Shown piece by piece: positions 50,610 to 58,670 of a stretch of 64,000 bases of DNA. Source of the DNA: Hallerella sp964397425 (lineage in GTDB: Bacteria; Fibrobacterota; Fibrobacteria; Fibrobacterales; Fibrobacteraceae); NCBI GenBank assembly GCA_964397425.1, contig CAYNID010000002.1, forward strand, positions 62,001 through 126,000, given 5' to 3'. The translations under genes were made by a program, and so were the position numbers. Position 1 is the first letter of the stretch; each line of letters begins with the position of its first letter. The notes beneath the pieces were generated by a model. It was not told where the DNA came from, searched no databases, and saw nothing but the letters and a program-made list of their open reading frames with translations.

Positions 50610-50837
50610 ACCGATGATGTTTAGTGCTTCAAATTCGTGTTTCCGAACGACATTCCCGTTGTTTAAGCCGTATACAGTAGGGAAACCTATTTTTAACTCT
50701 TCGGAATGGGCGAAATGGAACCATTCCACCCCGTCTTTTACCCCAAGGCGTTCAATTTTTCCCTTGAAATTAGCGGATTCAAAGGCGAACGCCTCCTTGA
50801 TGGCCTCCGGGATTTCTTTCGTTGTTCTTTTCTTCAT
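50592..50837 (-). CDS. Small protein convergent with the papain-fold toxin (probable immunity)
   Basis: An 81-residue protein (KKRTTKEIPEAIKEAFAFES, EWFHFAHSEELKIGF, VVRKHEFEALNIIGLFVKD). It begins at ATG 50837 with a weak AAGG upstream. The conserved promoter element and an aborted nine-codon frame (AKGRLDAL, ATG 50907) lie further upstream. Pairing and overlap suggest it protects against the neighbouring toxin; inferred only. Confidence 0.7.
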   Translation of the reverse strand: MKKRTTKEIPEAIKEAFAFESANFKGKIERLGVKDGVEWFHFAHSEELKIGFPTVYGLNNGNVVRKHEFEALNIIGLFVKD

Positions 50838-50910
50838 TTTTCAGCATACCTTTTGTATCAAGTTATATTTTCTCGCGCTATAATGCATCCAACCGACCTT
50901 TTGCCATAGC

Positions 50911-50983
50911 AAACCTCCGTTTCGTTCCAATATAAATAAATCCCCCATTTGGGGAATCGCGCGTCGAAGCGGCGGTGACAATG
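50911..50983. repeat. Array boundary element, copy 2
   Basis: CCTCCGTTTCGTTCCAATAT, then AAATAAATCCCCCATTTGGGG and a GCGGCGG tract, ending at an ATGGCGAAGGAAGAGGC segment shared with the start of the previous toxin. The first ~40 bases are nearly identical to copy 1. Confidence 0.85.
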
Positions 50984-51024
50984 GCGAAGGAAGAGGCTCG
51001 GCGGGCGCGACTGGAATCTGCCGC

Positions 51025-51699
51025 TTGCTCAAAAGTTCCATAGAAGATAATAAAAAGCCGAGACAAGCTTGGTTTTCATCAAACAAAAACAAGGTGACGA
51101 TAGCCATGGCTTGTGCAAAGAAGAACCCGCGCGGCACCGGTTCAACAATTCTGCACGAATACGGACATGCTCTCGATTACGCCATCGGAGTAAAACTAGG
51201 CCATGGAAAGGAAATATCCGAAGTTATCGGACTTGGGAAAAGCATCCGTTCCGAATTGAAAGTTAATTTGTTTAAGGAGGCGGAAGACTATTTCAAGACA
51301 CATCCGGAGCTTGCAAAGGATTTTTACGATGATGATCAACGGCTATCCGCTTACGCCTATGAAAAATTTTCAGGAGAAATTCTTTCTACAAAATCACGTC
51401 TATTTTCCTACCCGAAATTGCCTAATGTTAAGCATTTGATTTTTGGCAAACGGAACGATCACGATAGAGAGCCTCTTTCCGATATGATCAGTGGCGCAAC
51501 CAAAAACGGCTTAAATTTGGGATACTTCCATACAAAATCTTATTGGTCGCTTCAGTCTGAAGGTTGGGAAGGCTTTGCAGAAATTGGCACACTATCAGAA
51601 AGCCAATTTGGAGTAAAATTTTTGGAGACTTATTTGCCTCAAAGCTATGCCTTGTGGAAAAAATCGATAAGAGACGGAGCGGATGCTGCGGATCAATAA
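51025..51699 (+). CDS. HExxH metallopeptidase toxin domain (orphan module, linker frameshifted)
   Basis: A 224-residue domain with HEYGH (residues 44-48) in GSTILHEYGHALDYAIG and a downstream EGWEGFAEI (about 183) that could give the third zinc ligand. The shared linker (ATG 50981, AKEEARRARLESAA) is in another frame, so only a TTG at 51025 starts this frame; a one-base indel joins the two. The catalytic part is intact but expression is doubtful. The 3' end overlaps a convergent small gene by seven bases. Confidence 0.7.
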   Translation: MLKSSIEDNKKPRQAWFSSNKNKVTIAMACAKKNPRGTGSTILHEYGHALDYAIGVKLGHGKEISEVIGLGKSIRSELKVNLFKEAEDYFKTHPELAKDFYDDDQRLSAYAYEKFSGEILSTKSRLFSYPKLPNVKHLIFGKRNDHDREPLSDMISGATKNGLNLGYFHTKSYWSLQSEGWEGFAEIGTLSESQFGVKFLETYLPQSYALWKKSIRDGADAADQ

Positions 51700-51971
51700 A
51701 CAACGCCCTTTTTTAGCGGGGTGGGGCTTTGAAAAAGTTTCATGAGGTCGTCAACGGTTTTTGTTTTCCCGAGTTCTTTTAGCGTGGCTTCGACTTGTTC
51801 CGAGCTTACTTCCGGACGCTGTTCGTATTCTTTTCCGCGCTCATCTTTCAGTGAGTAGAGGGGGGAAGCGGCATACCTTCCCAACGAGAACCCGAACCTA
51901 CCCGCTCTCCACATCGCCTTGTCAAAATCCCCGAGACCTTCTATCGTTTTTTCGAATTCTTCGTCAGTCAT
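51693..51971 (-). CDS. Small protein convergent with metallopeptidase toxin (probable immunity)
   Basis: A 92-residue acidic protein (TDEEFEKTIEGLGDFDKAMW, GFSLGRYAASPLYSLKDERG, EQVEATLKELGKTKTVDDL). ATG 51971 with AGAG upstream, following the array promoter element. The tail-to-tail overlap with the toxin repeats the array pattern. Confidence 0.72.
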   Translation of the reverse strand: MTDEEFEKTIEGLGDFDKAMWRAGRFGFSLGRYAASPLYSLKDERGKEYEQRPEVSSEQVEATLKELGKTKTVDDLMKLFQSPTPLKKGVVY

Positions 51972-51989
51972 GTTAAATTCTCTTTTTTG

Positions 51990-52050
51990 AATCAATTTAA
52001 TTCCAATATAAATAAATTCCCCATTTGGGGAATTCAGTCAAGCGGCAACC
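51990..52050. repeat. Array boundary element, copy 3
   Basis: TTCCAATATAAATAAATTCC, hairpin ATTCCCC-ATTT-GGGGAAT, then TCAGTCAAGCGGC. The rightward frame again opens with FGEFSQAA but stops at TGA, leaving a decayed toxin. Confidence 0.8.
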
Positions 52051-52189
52051 TCGGTGAAGTGAATGCAAAACCTGCTAGCGTTCCGGCTTGCGAATTTGCG
52101 GACCTCTTCCTATTCAAGTTTTGAATCGGATGCAATATCAGAAATAAGTAAAATGAATCAGTATTCCAGAAGCAACTCATCGCAATCGT
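52051..52189 (+). pseudogene. Toxin-module relic
   Basis: Short plus-strand remnant between boundary copy 3 and the convergent gene at 52158-52502; fragments such as SSYSSFESDAISEISKMNQYSRSNSS are open but too short and disrupted to assign. It ends overlapping the facing small gene, as in intact modules. Confidence 0.35.
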
Positions 52190-52502
52190 AAGGGTTGAAC
52201 TTTTGCAAGAGCCATCCAAGTCGGACGGCCAACGCCCGCTTCCCTTTCGAATAAGAAAGGAAGCGGAGCTGCAAGGGGGTCAATTCCTCCCCCCGTTCTT
52301 TTTTTGTTAAAAAGTTCTTTGTATATTCTTCGGCTTGTTCCATCAGCATTTTTTCCCCTTTGCTGATTTCTGTTTTCCCACCATTTCTGTTTTTTGGATG
52401 TGCCATCTGTTTTTCATAATTCCAAAAGCCCCAATTTACAGACCCTAGAGGGAACGGACACTCCTCCTCGCCCTTATAGTAACTGAAATATTTTTCGAGC
52501 AT
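52158..52502 (-). CDS. KYYKGE-type small immunity-like protein (intact)
   Basis: A 114-residue protein (LEKYFSYYKGEEECPFPLGS, WNYEKQMAHPKN, EEYTKNFLTKKERGEELTPLQ, GWLLQKFNPYDCDELLLEY). GGAGG sits before ATG 52502, preceded by the array promoter. It is the only full-length member of the family whose relics are at 47277, 47925 and probably 49663. Its toxin partner has decayed, making it an orphan immunity candidate. Confidence 0.72.
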   Translation of the reverse strand: MLEKYFSYYKGEEECPFPLGSVNWGFWNYEKQMAHPKNRNGGKTEISKGEKMLMEQAEEYTKNFLTKKERGEELTPLQLRFLSYSKGKRALAVRLGWLLQKFNPYDCDELLLEY

Positions 52503-52504
52503 TC

Positions 52505-52575
52505 AAAACCTCCGTTTAATTCCAATATAAATAAATTTCCCCGTTTGGGGAATTTGGTCAAGCGGCGACCACTTC
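52505..52575. repeat. Array boundary element, copy 4
   Basis: CCTCCGTTTAATTCCAATAT, AAATAAATTTCCCC-GTTT-GGGGAA hairpin, TTGGTCAAGCGGCGACC. Leftward it gives the TATATT and GGAGG of the gene at 52502; the hairpin also terminates the gene coming from the right. Confidence 0.82.
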
Positions 52576-53065
52576 AGCAAAGACAAGCATGCGGGAATGC
52601 TTTTGCGGAATCTTAATCCGGCATTTCTCCGCGTCCCAAATCTCGCGGGATTTCTGGAACTCGATGGCCTTATTGAATTCATGTTGGTACGGATCGTTGA
52701 AATCCCAAATTTCGTTTTTGTCGTTTAATAACGATAGGCGAGGCTGCGTGTCCGATGACAATGGAAGCCTTTCTTGTATCGGGATTGAAGTTGACGGAAT
52801 CAACGGATGAGTCCTTGAAAACCGGAATTGATTTTACAAGGAAAAAATTTTCAACTCTTAATCCGCATTCTGCATTGCGAAAAATTTTCTGCTTCAAACC
52901 GAGCATTCCAAATTTCACAAAAAACTCTCGCCACTTGCAGTCAATTTCGAACAAATTTCCATTCGGCGAAAACGGCTCTTCTGCGCCGTCCAAATCGTGC
53001 AAAATTCGCCCAGCCGCAGAAAAGGCTTTCCGTGCGAAACCCACCAAGGAGAGATTCCCGTTCAC
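52558..53065 (-). pseudogene. Unknown protein gene, frameshifted
   Basis: GTG 53065 with GAGG upstream opens a frame reading NGNLSLVGFARKAFSAAGRI through NPDTRKASIVIGHAA. Near 52745 the plausible continuation shifts frame (RLSLLNDKNEIWDFNDPYQH, SREIWDAEKCRIKIPQK, VFAEVVAA, stop 52558). One indel disrupts a ~168-residue protein. It resembles no family I know; its position suggests another orphan toxin or immunity gene. Confidence 0.6.
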
Positions 53066-53120
53066 GGAACCAATTCCTCATTCCTGATTTTCACGTGGCG
53101 TTGCGTTCAAAATGCGGATT

Positions 53121-53152
53121 TAAAAGAAAAGCCCGCCGAGTTATCGGCGAGC
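53121..53152 (-). terminator. Terminator of the DUF6055-type gene
   Basis: On the minus strand a GC-rich hairpin (GCTCGCCGA, TAAC loop, TCGGCGGGC) is followed by TTTTCTTTT, about 20 bases after the stop codon. Confidence 0.85.
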
Positions 53153-53171
53153 TGTGATTGGTGGAGATTTT

Positions 53172-55628
53172 TTACTGGGAAATGGAAATGGAGCGGGCTT
53201 CGCGGTAATCGCCACTGGTCACTTTGACGATGTAAGTTGCGGGCGGGAGTCCCATTTTTTTCAGGTTGAGGGTTGCTTCGTGGTCGCCTGCATTTTGGAA
53301 ATCGATGATTTCTGCTGCAATCAGGGTGCCGTAAGGGCTGAACAGGGAAATCTTGACGTTGTCGCGGCGGTCTAAAGCGTAATGGACGTTCAAAATGCCG
53401 TTCCGGTAAGAGAGATTCAGGTGCTTTGCCGGGCCGGAGATGCCATACATCAAGGCGGTTGTCACGTTGGATTCTCCGCTGCCGATTTCATTGGAAACGG
53501 TCACGGAAATATTGTAAAGCGCTTTCTTTCCGTTGAAGAGGAATCCTTGTTGGAGTGAAAATGTTTCGCCATTGGAAACGCGGTTGGGATAATGCCCGAT
53601 GTTTCCCTTTCCATTTGCGAGGTTGAATTCCGAATAAATGGTCGCTTTGTCGGAGGCGTATTCCACAACGTTCCCGTTGCTGTCGAACCAATGCCCGGGG
53701 GCATTCGCAGTGGAGACCGTGTTTTCATTTCCGTTTGGTTCTTTGGCGAAATAAACCGCCTTTGTTGCGAGTTCGGATTCCTGGATGCCAAACGCCTTGG
53801 CCACTTCGGAAAGTTTCAAATCAAAAGAGACTGATGCGTAATTGTCGTCGATGGGGAGCTGAATGGAAACGTCGTAGGTTTTGACGACCGTTTCTGCCGC
53901 CGTTGCGGAACTGGAATAAAGGCTTCCGCTGTTCGAAGAGTTGACTGCCGCGCTCGAAGAACTGGCGTGGAAAATGGAGGAACTGGATGCTTGGATTGAA
54001 GAACTTGAATTTTGAATTGAAGAACTGGATTTGAACGTGGATGAAGAGCTTGAAAGTTCTGGCCAGCTGTAAGTCAATTTGAAATCGCGGTAATAAGCGG
54101 TATTCGCGTCGCCCGCGCCGCTGATTCCGGATTCAAGCTTAATCTTGTAACCGTAATGGTTCTTGCGGATGTCTTCGTTTCCGCTGTAATTGTAATCCGT
54201 ATTGACGGCAACGGCGAAAATCATTTGGGTCCCGTTGGTGGATGAGGGCGTTTTGTCTAAACGGAGCGTGATGGAACCTTCCCCGGTAATCGGCTCGCTG
54301 TAAACGGGGGTGCCGTCCGTGGCGCGGTAGCAAAGGAGAAAGTTCATGTTCGAATTGTTGGAAAGATTGCCGTCCGGGTAAAAAGATACGGTGACTTCTT
54401 TTGCGCCGTTCTGCACTTTGAGCGGAATCTGGTTTGCCCCAGACCAGCCCGGCGTAATGTCTTGGTTGGGAACCAGGTAGTCGCCGCTGCGCGTCATTGT
54501 CTGGTAAGGGGTCATTGTCCAGGTGTAACTGTAATTTTTGTTATCCCAGTAATCCTGCTCCCAATAAGTTTGCACGCCGAATTGTTGATTGAGAAGATTC
54601 CGCAGTTCTTCGGACCAGCCCTTCATATCGAGAAGTGTCAACCGCGCGCGGAATTCTGTAATCAATCTGCGGACTCCCGCATCGCCCAGGCCGTAATCTT
54701 TTCCGTAGGTTTCGAGCAGGTAGGTGTTGTTCTTGCCGGTTTCCGCTTTGGCGTTGCCGTAAATCCAGCGGACTGCGCCCGTTCCCAGCCAGGTGCCGAC
54801 AAAAGTGGGGAAGATGTTGGAATATTGTGTGCCGCCGATGAGGTAACGCTGATTCGCCTGTACGCCTTGTGCGCCGGGGCCGCCGAACGAGCCGTCGATG
54901 AGCCATCCCGAATAGCATTCGATGGGAATGAACGGCGCGATGACGGTTGCCGCGTTCAAAAATCCCATGCCGGAGTAGGATTTTTCCTTGCTGCGGTGGG
55001 CGAACATGTCCTGCTGAATCCAGGTGTTTCCGGCTTCTTGGAACCAGTGCGCCTGTTTCGCTCCGGGGTAGCCGTTTGTCATGGAATGGATGCCCTCGTG
55101 GATCATCGCGTCCATTTGGGCGACTCGGTCGTGGTAGGGACAGCTGGTGTTGAAACTGTAAAGGGGGTAAAATGAAGCGGCCACGGCTGTGTAGCCGGCG
55201 ATCCAAGATTGCCAACCGCCTGTCGTATCGGTTTTGGCGCCGCCCGCGCAGGTTCCCGAACCATAGTAATAGATAGCGCTGTATTTACCGTCTTGCGCCT
55301 GCGCGTCGGGGGCCCATCCCAGGGTGTCGTACAGGTATTCGAAATCCGTGTCGTATTTTTTCAGAATGGAATCGATGGTGACATCCGTAATGCGGGAATC
55401 GCGGTCCGCGCCCCAGTAAAACGCCCACCATTTTCCCGCCTTTTTCCCGGTAACGCCGCTGCAATTGTTGTTGAACTGCGTCGGCGGAGTGATCACGCCG
55501 ATGTTTGTCTTGGTGTCGTAATCCAAGTCGGAGCGGTATCCGGGCCAGGTGTAAGAATCCCCCGAAGCGGCGAGGACGAAAGACACCGAGCCTGTCAGGA
55601 GAATGCTGGAAAGAATTTTTTGTCGCAT
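53172..55628 (-). CDS. Secreted DUF6055-type HExxH protein with Ser linkers
   Basis: An 818-residue exported protein; ATG 55628 gives a signal peptide (ILSSILLTGSVSFVLA). The N-terminal ~400 residues contain HEGIH (about 176-180) in MDAMIHEGIHSMTNG followed by HWFQEAGNTWIQQ, a metallopeptidase-like arrangement fitting the DUF6055 family of Fibrobacter. A beta-rich middle domain, Ser-rich linkers (about 520-575), another beta domain, and a C-terminal sorting-type module (NVKISLFSPYGTL, LPPATYIVKVTSGDY) follow. Probably extracellular and acting on plant cell wall or glycoprotein; activity is inferred from HExxH alone. Confidence 0.85.
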   Translation of the reverse strand: MRQKILSSILLTGSVSFVLAASGDSYTWPGYRSDLDYDTKTNIGVITPPTQFNNNCSGVTGKKAGKWWAFYWGADRDSRITDVTIDSILKKYDTDFEYLYDTLGWAPDAQAQDGKYSAIYYYGSGTCAGGAKTDTTGGWQSWIAGYTAVAASFYPLYSFNTSCPYHDRVAQMDAMIHEGIHSMTNGYPGAKQAHWFQEAGNTWIQQDMFAHRSKEKSYSGMGFLNAATVIAPFIPIECYSGWLIDGSFGGPGAQGVQANQRYLIGGTQYSNIFPTFVGTWLGTGAVRWIYGNAKAETGKNNTYLLETYGKDYGLGDAGVRRLITEFRARLTLLDMKGWSEELRNLLNQQFGVQTYWEQDYWDNKNYSYTWTMTPYQTMTRSGDYLVPNQDITPGWSGANQIPLKVQNGAKEVTVSFYPDGNLSNNSNMNFLLCYRATDGTPVYSEPITGEGSITLRLDKTPSSTNGTQMIFAVAVNTDYNYSGNEDIRKNHYGYKIKLESGISGAGDANTAYYRDFKLTYSWPELSSSSSTFKSSSSIQNSSSSIQASSSSIFHASSSSAAVNSSNSGSLYSSSATAAETVVKTYDVSIQLPIDDNYASVSFDLKLSEVAKAFGIQESELATKAVYFAKEPNGNENTVSTANAPGHWFDSNGNVVEYASDKATIYSEFNLANGKGNIGHYPNRVSNGETFSLQQGFLFNGKKALYNISVTVSNEIGSGESNVTTALMYGISGPAKHLNLSYRNGILNVHYALDRRDNVKISLFSPYGTLIAAEIIDFQNAGDHEATLNLKKMGLPPATYIVKVTSGDYREARSISISQ

Positions 55629-55885
55629 GACCAAACCATTCCTTTATAAAAGTCGTTGATGTGTAAAAAATATATCCGCTTTATAAACTTGTGTGCTTTT
55701 GAAGCTTTGTTCTGTAAAGTTTCCGTGTTGCAAGTGTGTAAAGATTTTTTGGAAAACGCTTCCTTGCAGCCTATCTGATTTTCCGCATTTGATGTGATGG
55801 ATATCTTCGCTTCGGTAATTTCTGTTGCTTTTTCAAAATGGATAGTCCTTTCGAAAATCTGCTTTTGGACATTTTGGGCTATTTC
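55629..55885. other. Intergenic region upstream of the DUF6055-type gene
   Basis: AT-rich, no gene. On the minus strand, T-rich -10-like tracts upstream of an AAGGAA box could serve the DUF6055-type gene. The right end meets the 1.1-kb direct repeat. Confidence 0.45.
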
Positions 55886-56237
55886 GTTTTACCGTGATTC
55901 TGGCGTAAATGTTTGAATTGCTCTATAAATGAGAATTTTGAATTAAACTCACGAACGTCAACTAAAAAAGTTCACTTTCTTTGCTTGTTTGGGTTACATT
56001 CTCTGAAAATTTTATATATATTCTTTTCGAGAAATCTCGAAGCGATGCGTTGTGCGAAATTCGGACGAACATTGCGGTGTGGATTTTTATAAAAACAGCC
56101 GGATCGTTGTTTTTCAACCATCCGGCGAGTGCTAGCCAATGTCGCCGCCCAACAAGGTTTCCGGGGCCTTCAAGAAGCGCATTTGGTCAGCGTTTGTCAA
56201 ATCGATGCGATATTTGTCGCAAAATCAAGGAGGGCTT

Positions 56238-56609
56238 ATGTCCAACGTTAAGGCAATGTATTCCGTAGTATCGGGATATTACTGCGAACAGGTTGTTCAG
56301 TCAAATAACATTGACCGGGAACGTTATAACAGAAGTAAACTCCGAGAAAAGAAGTATAACGAAGAATGGGAAAAACAGAAAGTAGACGTAAATGAAATGG
56401 TTGACGAATATGCTCCAAATGCAAAAGGTTTCAAGAAAGGTGGAAAATTTTTCTTTGAAGGAGCGGAAAATACGGTGATTTGTGATATGTCCTCGGGTTA
56501 TCTGCGAATAAGAAAGAATGCGGCTGATCTATATTACCGGAGTGATGGAACTCTTACGGATTCCAATGAAGGAACCCACTTTAAAATCAAAAAATGGGAG
56601 GAAATATAA
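56238..56609 (+). CDS. Small polymorphic-toxin-like protein, copy 1
   Basis: A 123-residue basic protein. AAGGAGG five bases before ATG 56238 fixes the start; the frame is open further upstream. The N-terminal half is helical and charged (NIDRERYNRSKLREKKYNEE). The C-terminal ~55 residues (GKFFFEGAENTVICDMSSGYLRI, YYRSDGTLTDSNEGTHFKIKK) look like the tip of a BECR-type RNase toxin, by the GYLRI and THFKI pattern only. Its TAA overlaps the ATG of the immunity gene (TAATG). The last ~35 residues differ from copy 2. Confidence 0.65.
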   Translation: MSNVKAMYSVVSGYYCEQVVQSNNIDRERYNRSKLREKKYNEEWEKQKVDVNEMVDEYAPNAKGFKKGGKFFFEGAENTVICDMSSGYLRIRKNAADLYYRSDGTLTDSNEGTHFKIKKWEEI

Positions 56610-56959
56610 TGCGGTTTGAATTATTCCTGGATTTGCAAAATCTGAAATACTATGGAAATATTCCTGAAAAACCAGACGATAGAAATGGACGGGTGGAGAT
56701 CTATAAGTTTGACGATGGAGTCTACGCGACGCTCTTTGATGAAGATTTTATCGATGAAGTGAACGCCCTTTGCGACAGTTGTCTTGACCTTACGGATGTT
56801 GATTATTTTGACAAAGACAAATGCGTCAAATTGAAAAGCTGGTTGGAAAAACGGTTGTCCAACGAACTGAATCCCTTGCTAAAGCCGATTTATGAAAAAT
56901 TGTTGGATTTTGCAGCACGGGCGATTGAACTTGGAACGGGTGTTGTCATCCAACTTTAA
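56609..56959 (+). CDS. Cognate immunity-like protein, copy 1
   Basis: A 116-residue acidic protein with GGAGG seven bases before the ATG, translationally coupled to the toxin. Residues 1-~41 (RFELFLDLQNLKYYGNIPEKPD) differ from copy 2; from FDEDFIDEVNALCDSCLDLT to ELGTGVVIQL the two are identical in protein and virtually so in DNA. A shorter relative is at 58030. Confidence 0.72.
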   Translation: MRFELFLDLQNLKYYGNIPEKPDDRNGRVEIYKFDDGVYATLFDEDFIDEVNALCDSCLDLTDVDYFDKDKCVKLKSWLEKRLSNELNPLLKPIYEKLLDFAARAIELGTGVVIQL

Positions 56960-57066
56960 GGCGAACAAGGCGTATGTTCCCAGCAAGGGTTCCGGGGCCA
57001 TTGTTGGTGGTAACATCTATCGCAACAGATGGAGGCTTCCATCAGGGGAAAGCTGTGGTAAAAGAC

Positions 57067-57717
57067 ATGTTGGATCTTTGCTTGATAGCTGATGATTATA
57101 TTAGCTATTTGAAAAACAAAGGCGTTGAGTTCAATGAAAATGGGAATCCTATTTTCAAAAAGTGGATGTTTTTGGATGAATGGCCTGAATTGGTCATTCC
57201 TTATGACTTCCGTCAAAATAGGTTGGTTGTAAATCCGAAAAAAACGCTTCTTTGCTTTTACAGCCCAGATGTTCGTATATATCCAAGATTGGAAAAAATT
57301 CTGAATGAAAGATACGTATATCAAAATTTTTTAGGAGCTGTTGCAACGGACGTTAGTGTAACTAGTGATATGGATAAGGAATGGCAAGATTTTATTATGC
57401 TACTTAATCAACTTTTCATGGCAGTTCTTGCTGTAAATGGAATAAAAATTGTCGCTAACTTGAGAATGGGGAGCGATGAATCTCTTCAAAATTTTGAAGG
57501 AATTCCTTCGGGTGTTATGTGGTCGGCGGGATTTCTTGGCTGTAAACTTGATAAACCCTATGACATGAATTTTATTGCATCCGTTTTGCGGGTTAGACCG
57601 TCAAAATTTGTCATTTACGGAAAAAATGATGTGTCGGCAACGGACAAGTTGCGGATAATGGGAATAAACTACCGCTTGTTTGCCGACTACCATAAACTAC
57701 GTAAGGAGAAGGCTTGA
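57067..57717 (+). CDS. DUF4417-like protein
   Basis: A 216-residue protein that fits the DUF4417 order: LCFYSPDVRIYPRLEKI, LGAVATDVSVTSDMDKEWQDF, NGIKIVANLRMGSDESL, FEGIPSGVMWSAGFLGC and PSKFVIYGK. ATG 57067 is chosen because the 31 codons before it derive from the repeat end and are not family-like; an ATG at 56974 is possible. Function unknown. This is the second member of the family in the window, and both lie beside toxin/immunity pairs. Confidence 0.7.
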   Translation: MLDLCLIADDYISYLKNKGVEFNENGNPIFKKWMFLDEWPELVIPYDFRQNRLVVNPKKTLLCFYSPDVRIYPRLEKILNERYVYQNFLGAVATDVSVTSDMDKEWQDFIMLLNQLFMAVLAVNGIKIVANLRMGSDESLQNFEGIPSGVMWSAGFLGCKLDKPYDMNFIASVLRVRPSKFVIYGKNDVSATDKLRIMGINYRLFADYHKLRKEKA

Positions 57718-57723
57718 TATCTT

Positions 57724-58013
57724 ATGAAAAGGAAAAAAATCAGCCGCTGCTTTAAAATAAAACAACGTTTGTACTCAACTTCGGATGAGAAGAAAAAGAT
57801 GAAAGAAGTAGAAGGAAAAATAGCTGTATGGAAAAATTGGAAACGATTGGATGTGAATATAAATGAAATTGTGGAGAAGTGCACCTCGGAGGCAAAACCA
57901 AAAATGAAAAATAGGCAAAGAAAACGGGTTTACATGCCGACTCTTTGCGTGTATTTGACAGAAACGAAAACGGTTTAGAAATAAATGGAAATCCAAGTAG
58001 CAACAAAGATTAA
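57724..58013 (+). pseudogene. Third toxin copy, frameshifted relic
   Basis: A divergent relative of the 56238 toxin. The first 60 residues (DEKKKMKEVEGKIAVWKNWK, RLDVNINEIVEKC) align with the helical half of the toxin. The C-terminal half continues in another frame (GLHADSLRVFDRNENGLEINGNPSSNKD, stop at 58011), resembling the YLRI/DGTLTDSN tip. One indel near 57920 explains the break. Confidence 0.6.
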
Positions 58014-58029
58014 ATGGAAGGAGGAATTT

Positions 58030-58278
58030 GTGTTGGGGTTGTCTGATACGGGTTTGCTGTCTGAATATTTTGAAGATTCCATGAGTGGTGGTTGTGGAAC
58101 TTTAGTTGAAGACGGCGATCTAGACTATTTCGAAAGAGATTCCCGCAAAAGATTGCGAGATGGGTTGAAAAAGAATCCCATCCATTTGAAATACAAGATA
58201 AAAAGAGAGTATTCTGATTTTCTGCAATGTGCGAATAAATCAATTGGATTGGGAACTGTTGTTGTGGTTCAATTATGA
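58030..58278 (+). CDS. Divergent immunity-like protein (third copy)
   Basis: An 82-residue protein starting at GTG 58030, five bases after AAGGAGG. The C-terminal half (DLDYFERDSRKRLRDGLKK, GLGTVVVVQL) is a clear homologue of the immunity proteins at 56609 and 60353 (VDYFDKDKCVKLK, ELGTGVVIQL). The N-terminal part is shorter and different. It follows the decayed toxin and overlaps the next gene (ATGA). Confidence 0.7.
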   Translation: MLGLSDTGLLSEYFEDSMSGGCGTLVEDGDLDYFERDSRKRLRDGLKKNPIHLKYKIKREYSDFLQCANKSIGLGTVVVVQL

Positions 58279-58670
58279 AATCAACATATAAACTATTGGG
58301 AAAATTTTGGGATAGACGTCCTGAGTTGAAAGCTGGTCTTGAAATGTTGAGAGGGCCGATAGATTGTCCGGATTATAAGCAATCGTATGATTTGTTTGAT
58401 GTGAAAAAATATGTTCGAAGCGTAAAAATATCAGAGTTCTTGCGCTTGGATGATGGGAAACGGGTTGATTCCGTTTTAGAAAAGGTCAAACACTGCGATA
58501 TGGTTGTAGTGAAATTGGACTTCTCTTTTGAAAATGACAATAAGATTGTTCAAAATTTTTTATCAAAAAGAGTTTCACAATGTTTAAAATATATGCAAGA
58601 GTATTTGGGTTGCAAAAAGCTGAAAATCACAGTAGCCTCTCCAATCGAGCCTGTGAAAAAAAGTCTGTAA
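58275..58670 (+). CDS. Unknown protein truncated by IS256 insertion
   Basis: A 131-residue protein (KSTYKLLGKFWDRRPELKAGL, SEFLRLDDGKRVDSVLEKVK, MVVVKLDFSFENDNK) coupled by ATGA to the preceding immunity-like gene. Its last six codons and the stop lie inside the left inverted repeat of the IS256 element (58651 onward), so the natural C terminus is lost. No family recognised. Confidence 0.65.
   Translation: MKSTYKLLGKFWDRRPELKAGLEMLRGPIDCPDYKQSYDLFDVKKYVRSVKISEFLRLDDGKRVDSVLEKVKHCDMVVVKLDFSFENDNKIVQNFLSKRVSQCLKYMQEYLGCKKLKITVASPIEPVKKSL

Larger units (their letters stand above)
55886..56992 (+). repeat. 1.1-kb direct repeat, copy 1
   Basis: Repeated at 59630-60736 (offset 3,744 bases). Includes ~350 bases of leader with a strong hairpin (GCCGGAT-C-GTTG-TTTTT-CAAC-C-ATCCGGC, 56098-56126), a toxin gene, an immunity gene and 33 bases beyond. 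The copies are nearly identical except in a ~225-base window over the toxin/immunity junction (about 56505-56730). Confidence 0.92.

Noticed and set aside
54462..55175. 237-codon plus-strand frame opposite the DUF6055-type gene
   Set aside because: Antisense to a secreted protein with signal peptide and terminator; no start signal or domain.
55981..56268. 95-codon frame present in both 1.1-kb repeats (also 59725-60012)
   Set aside because: Conserved only because the whole segment is duplicated. It overlaps the true toxin start in another frame and is not protein-like.
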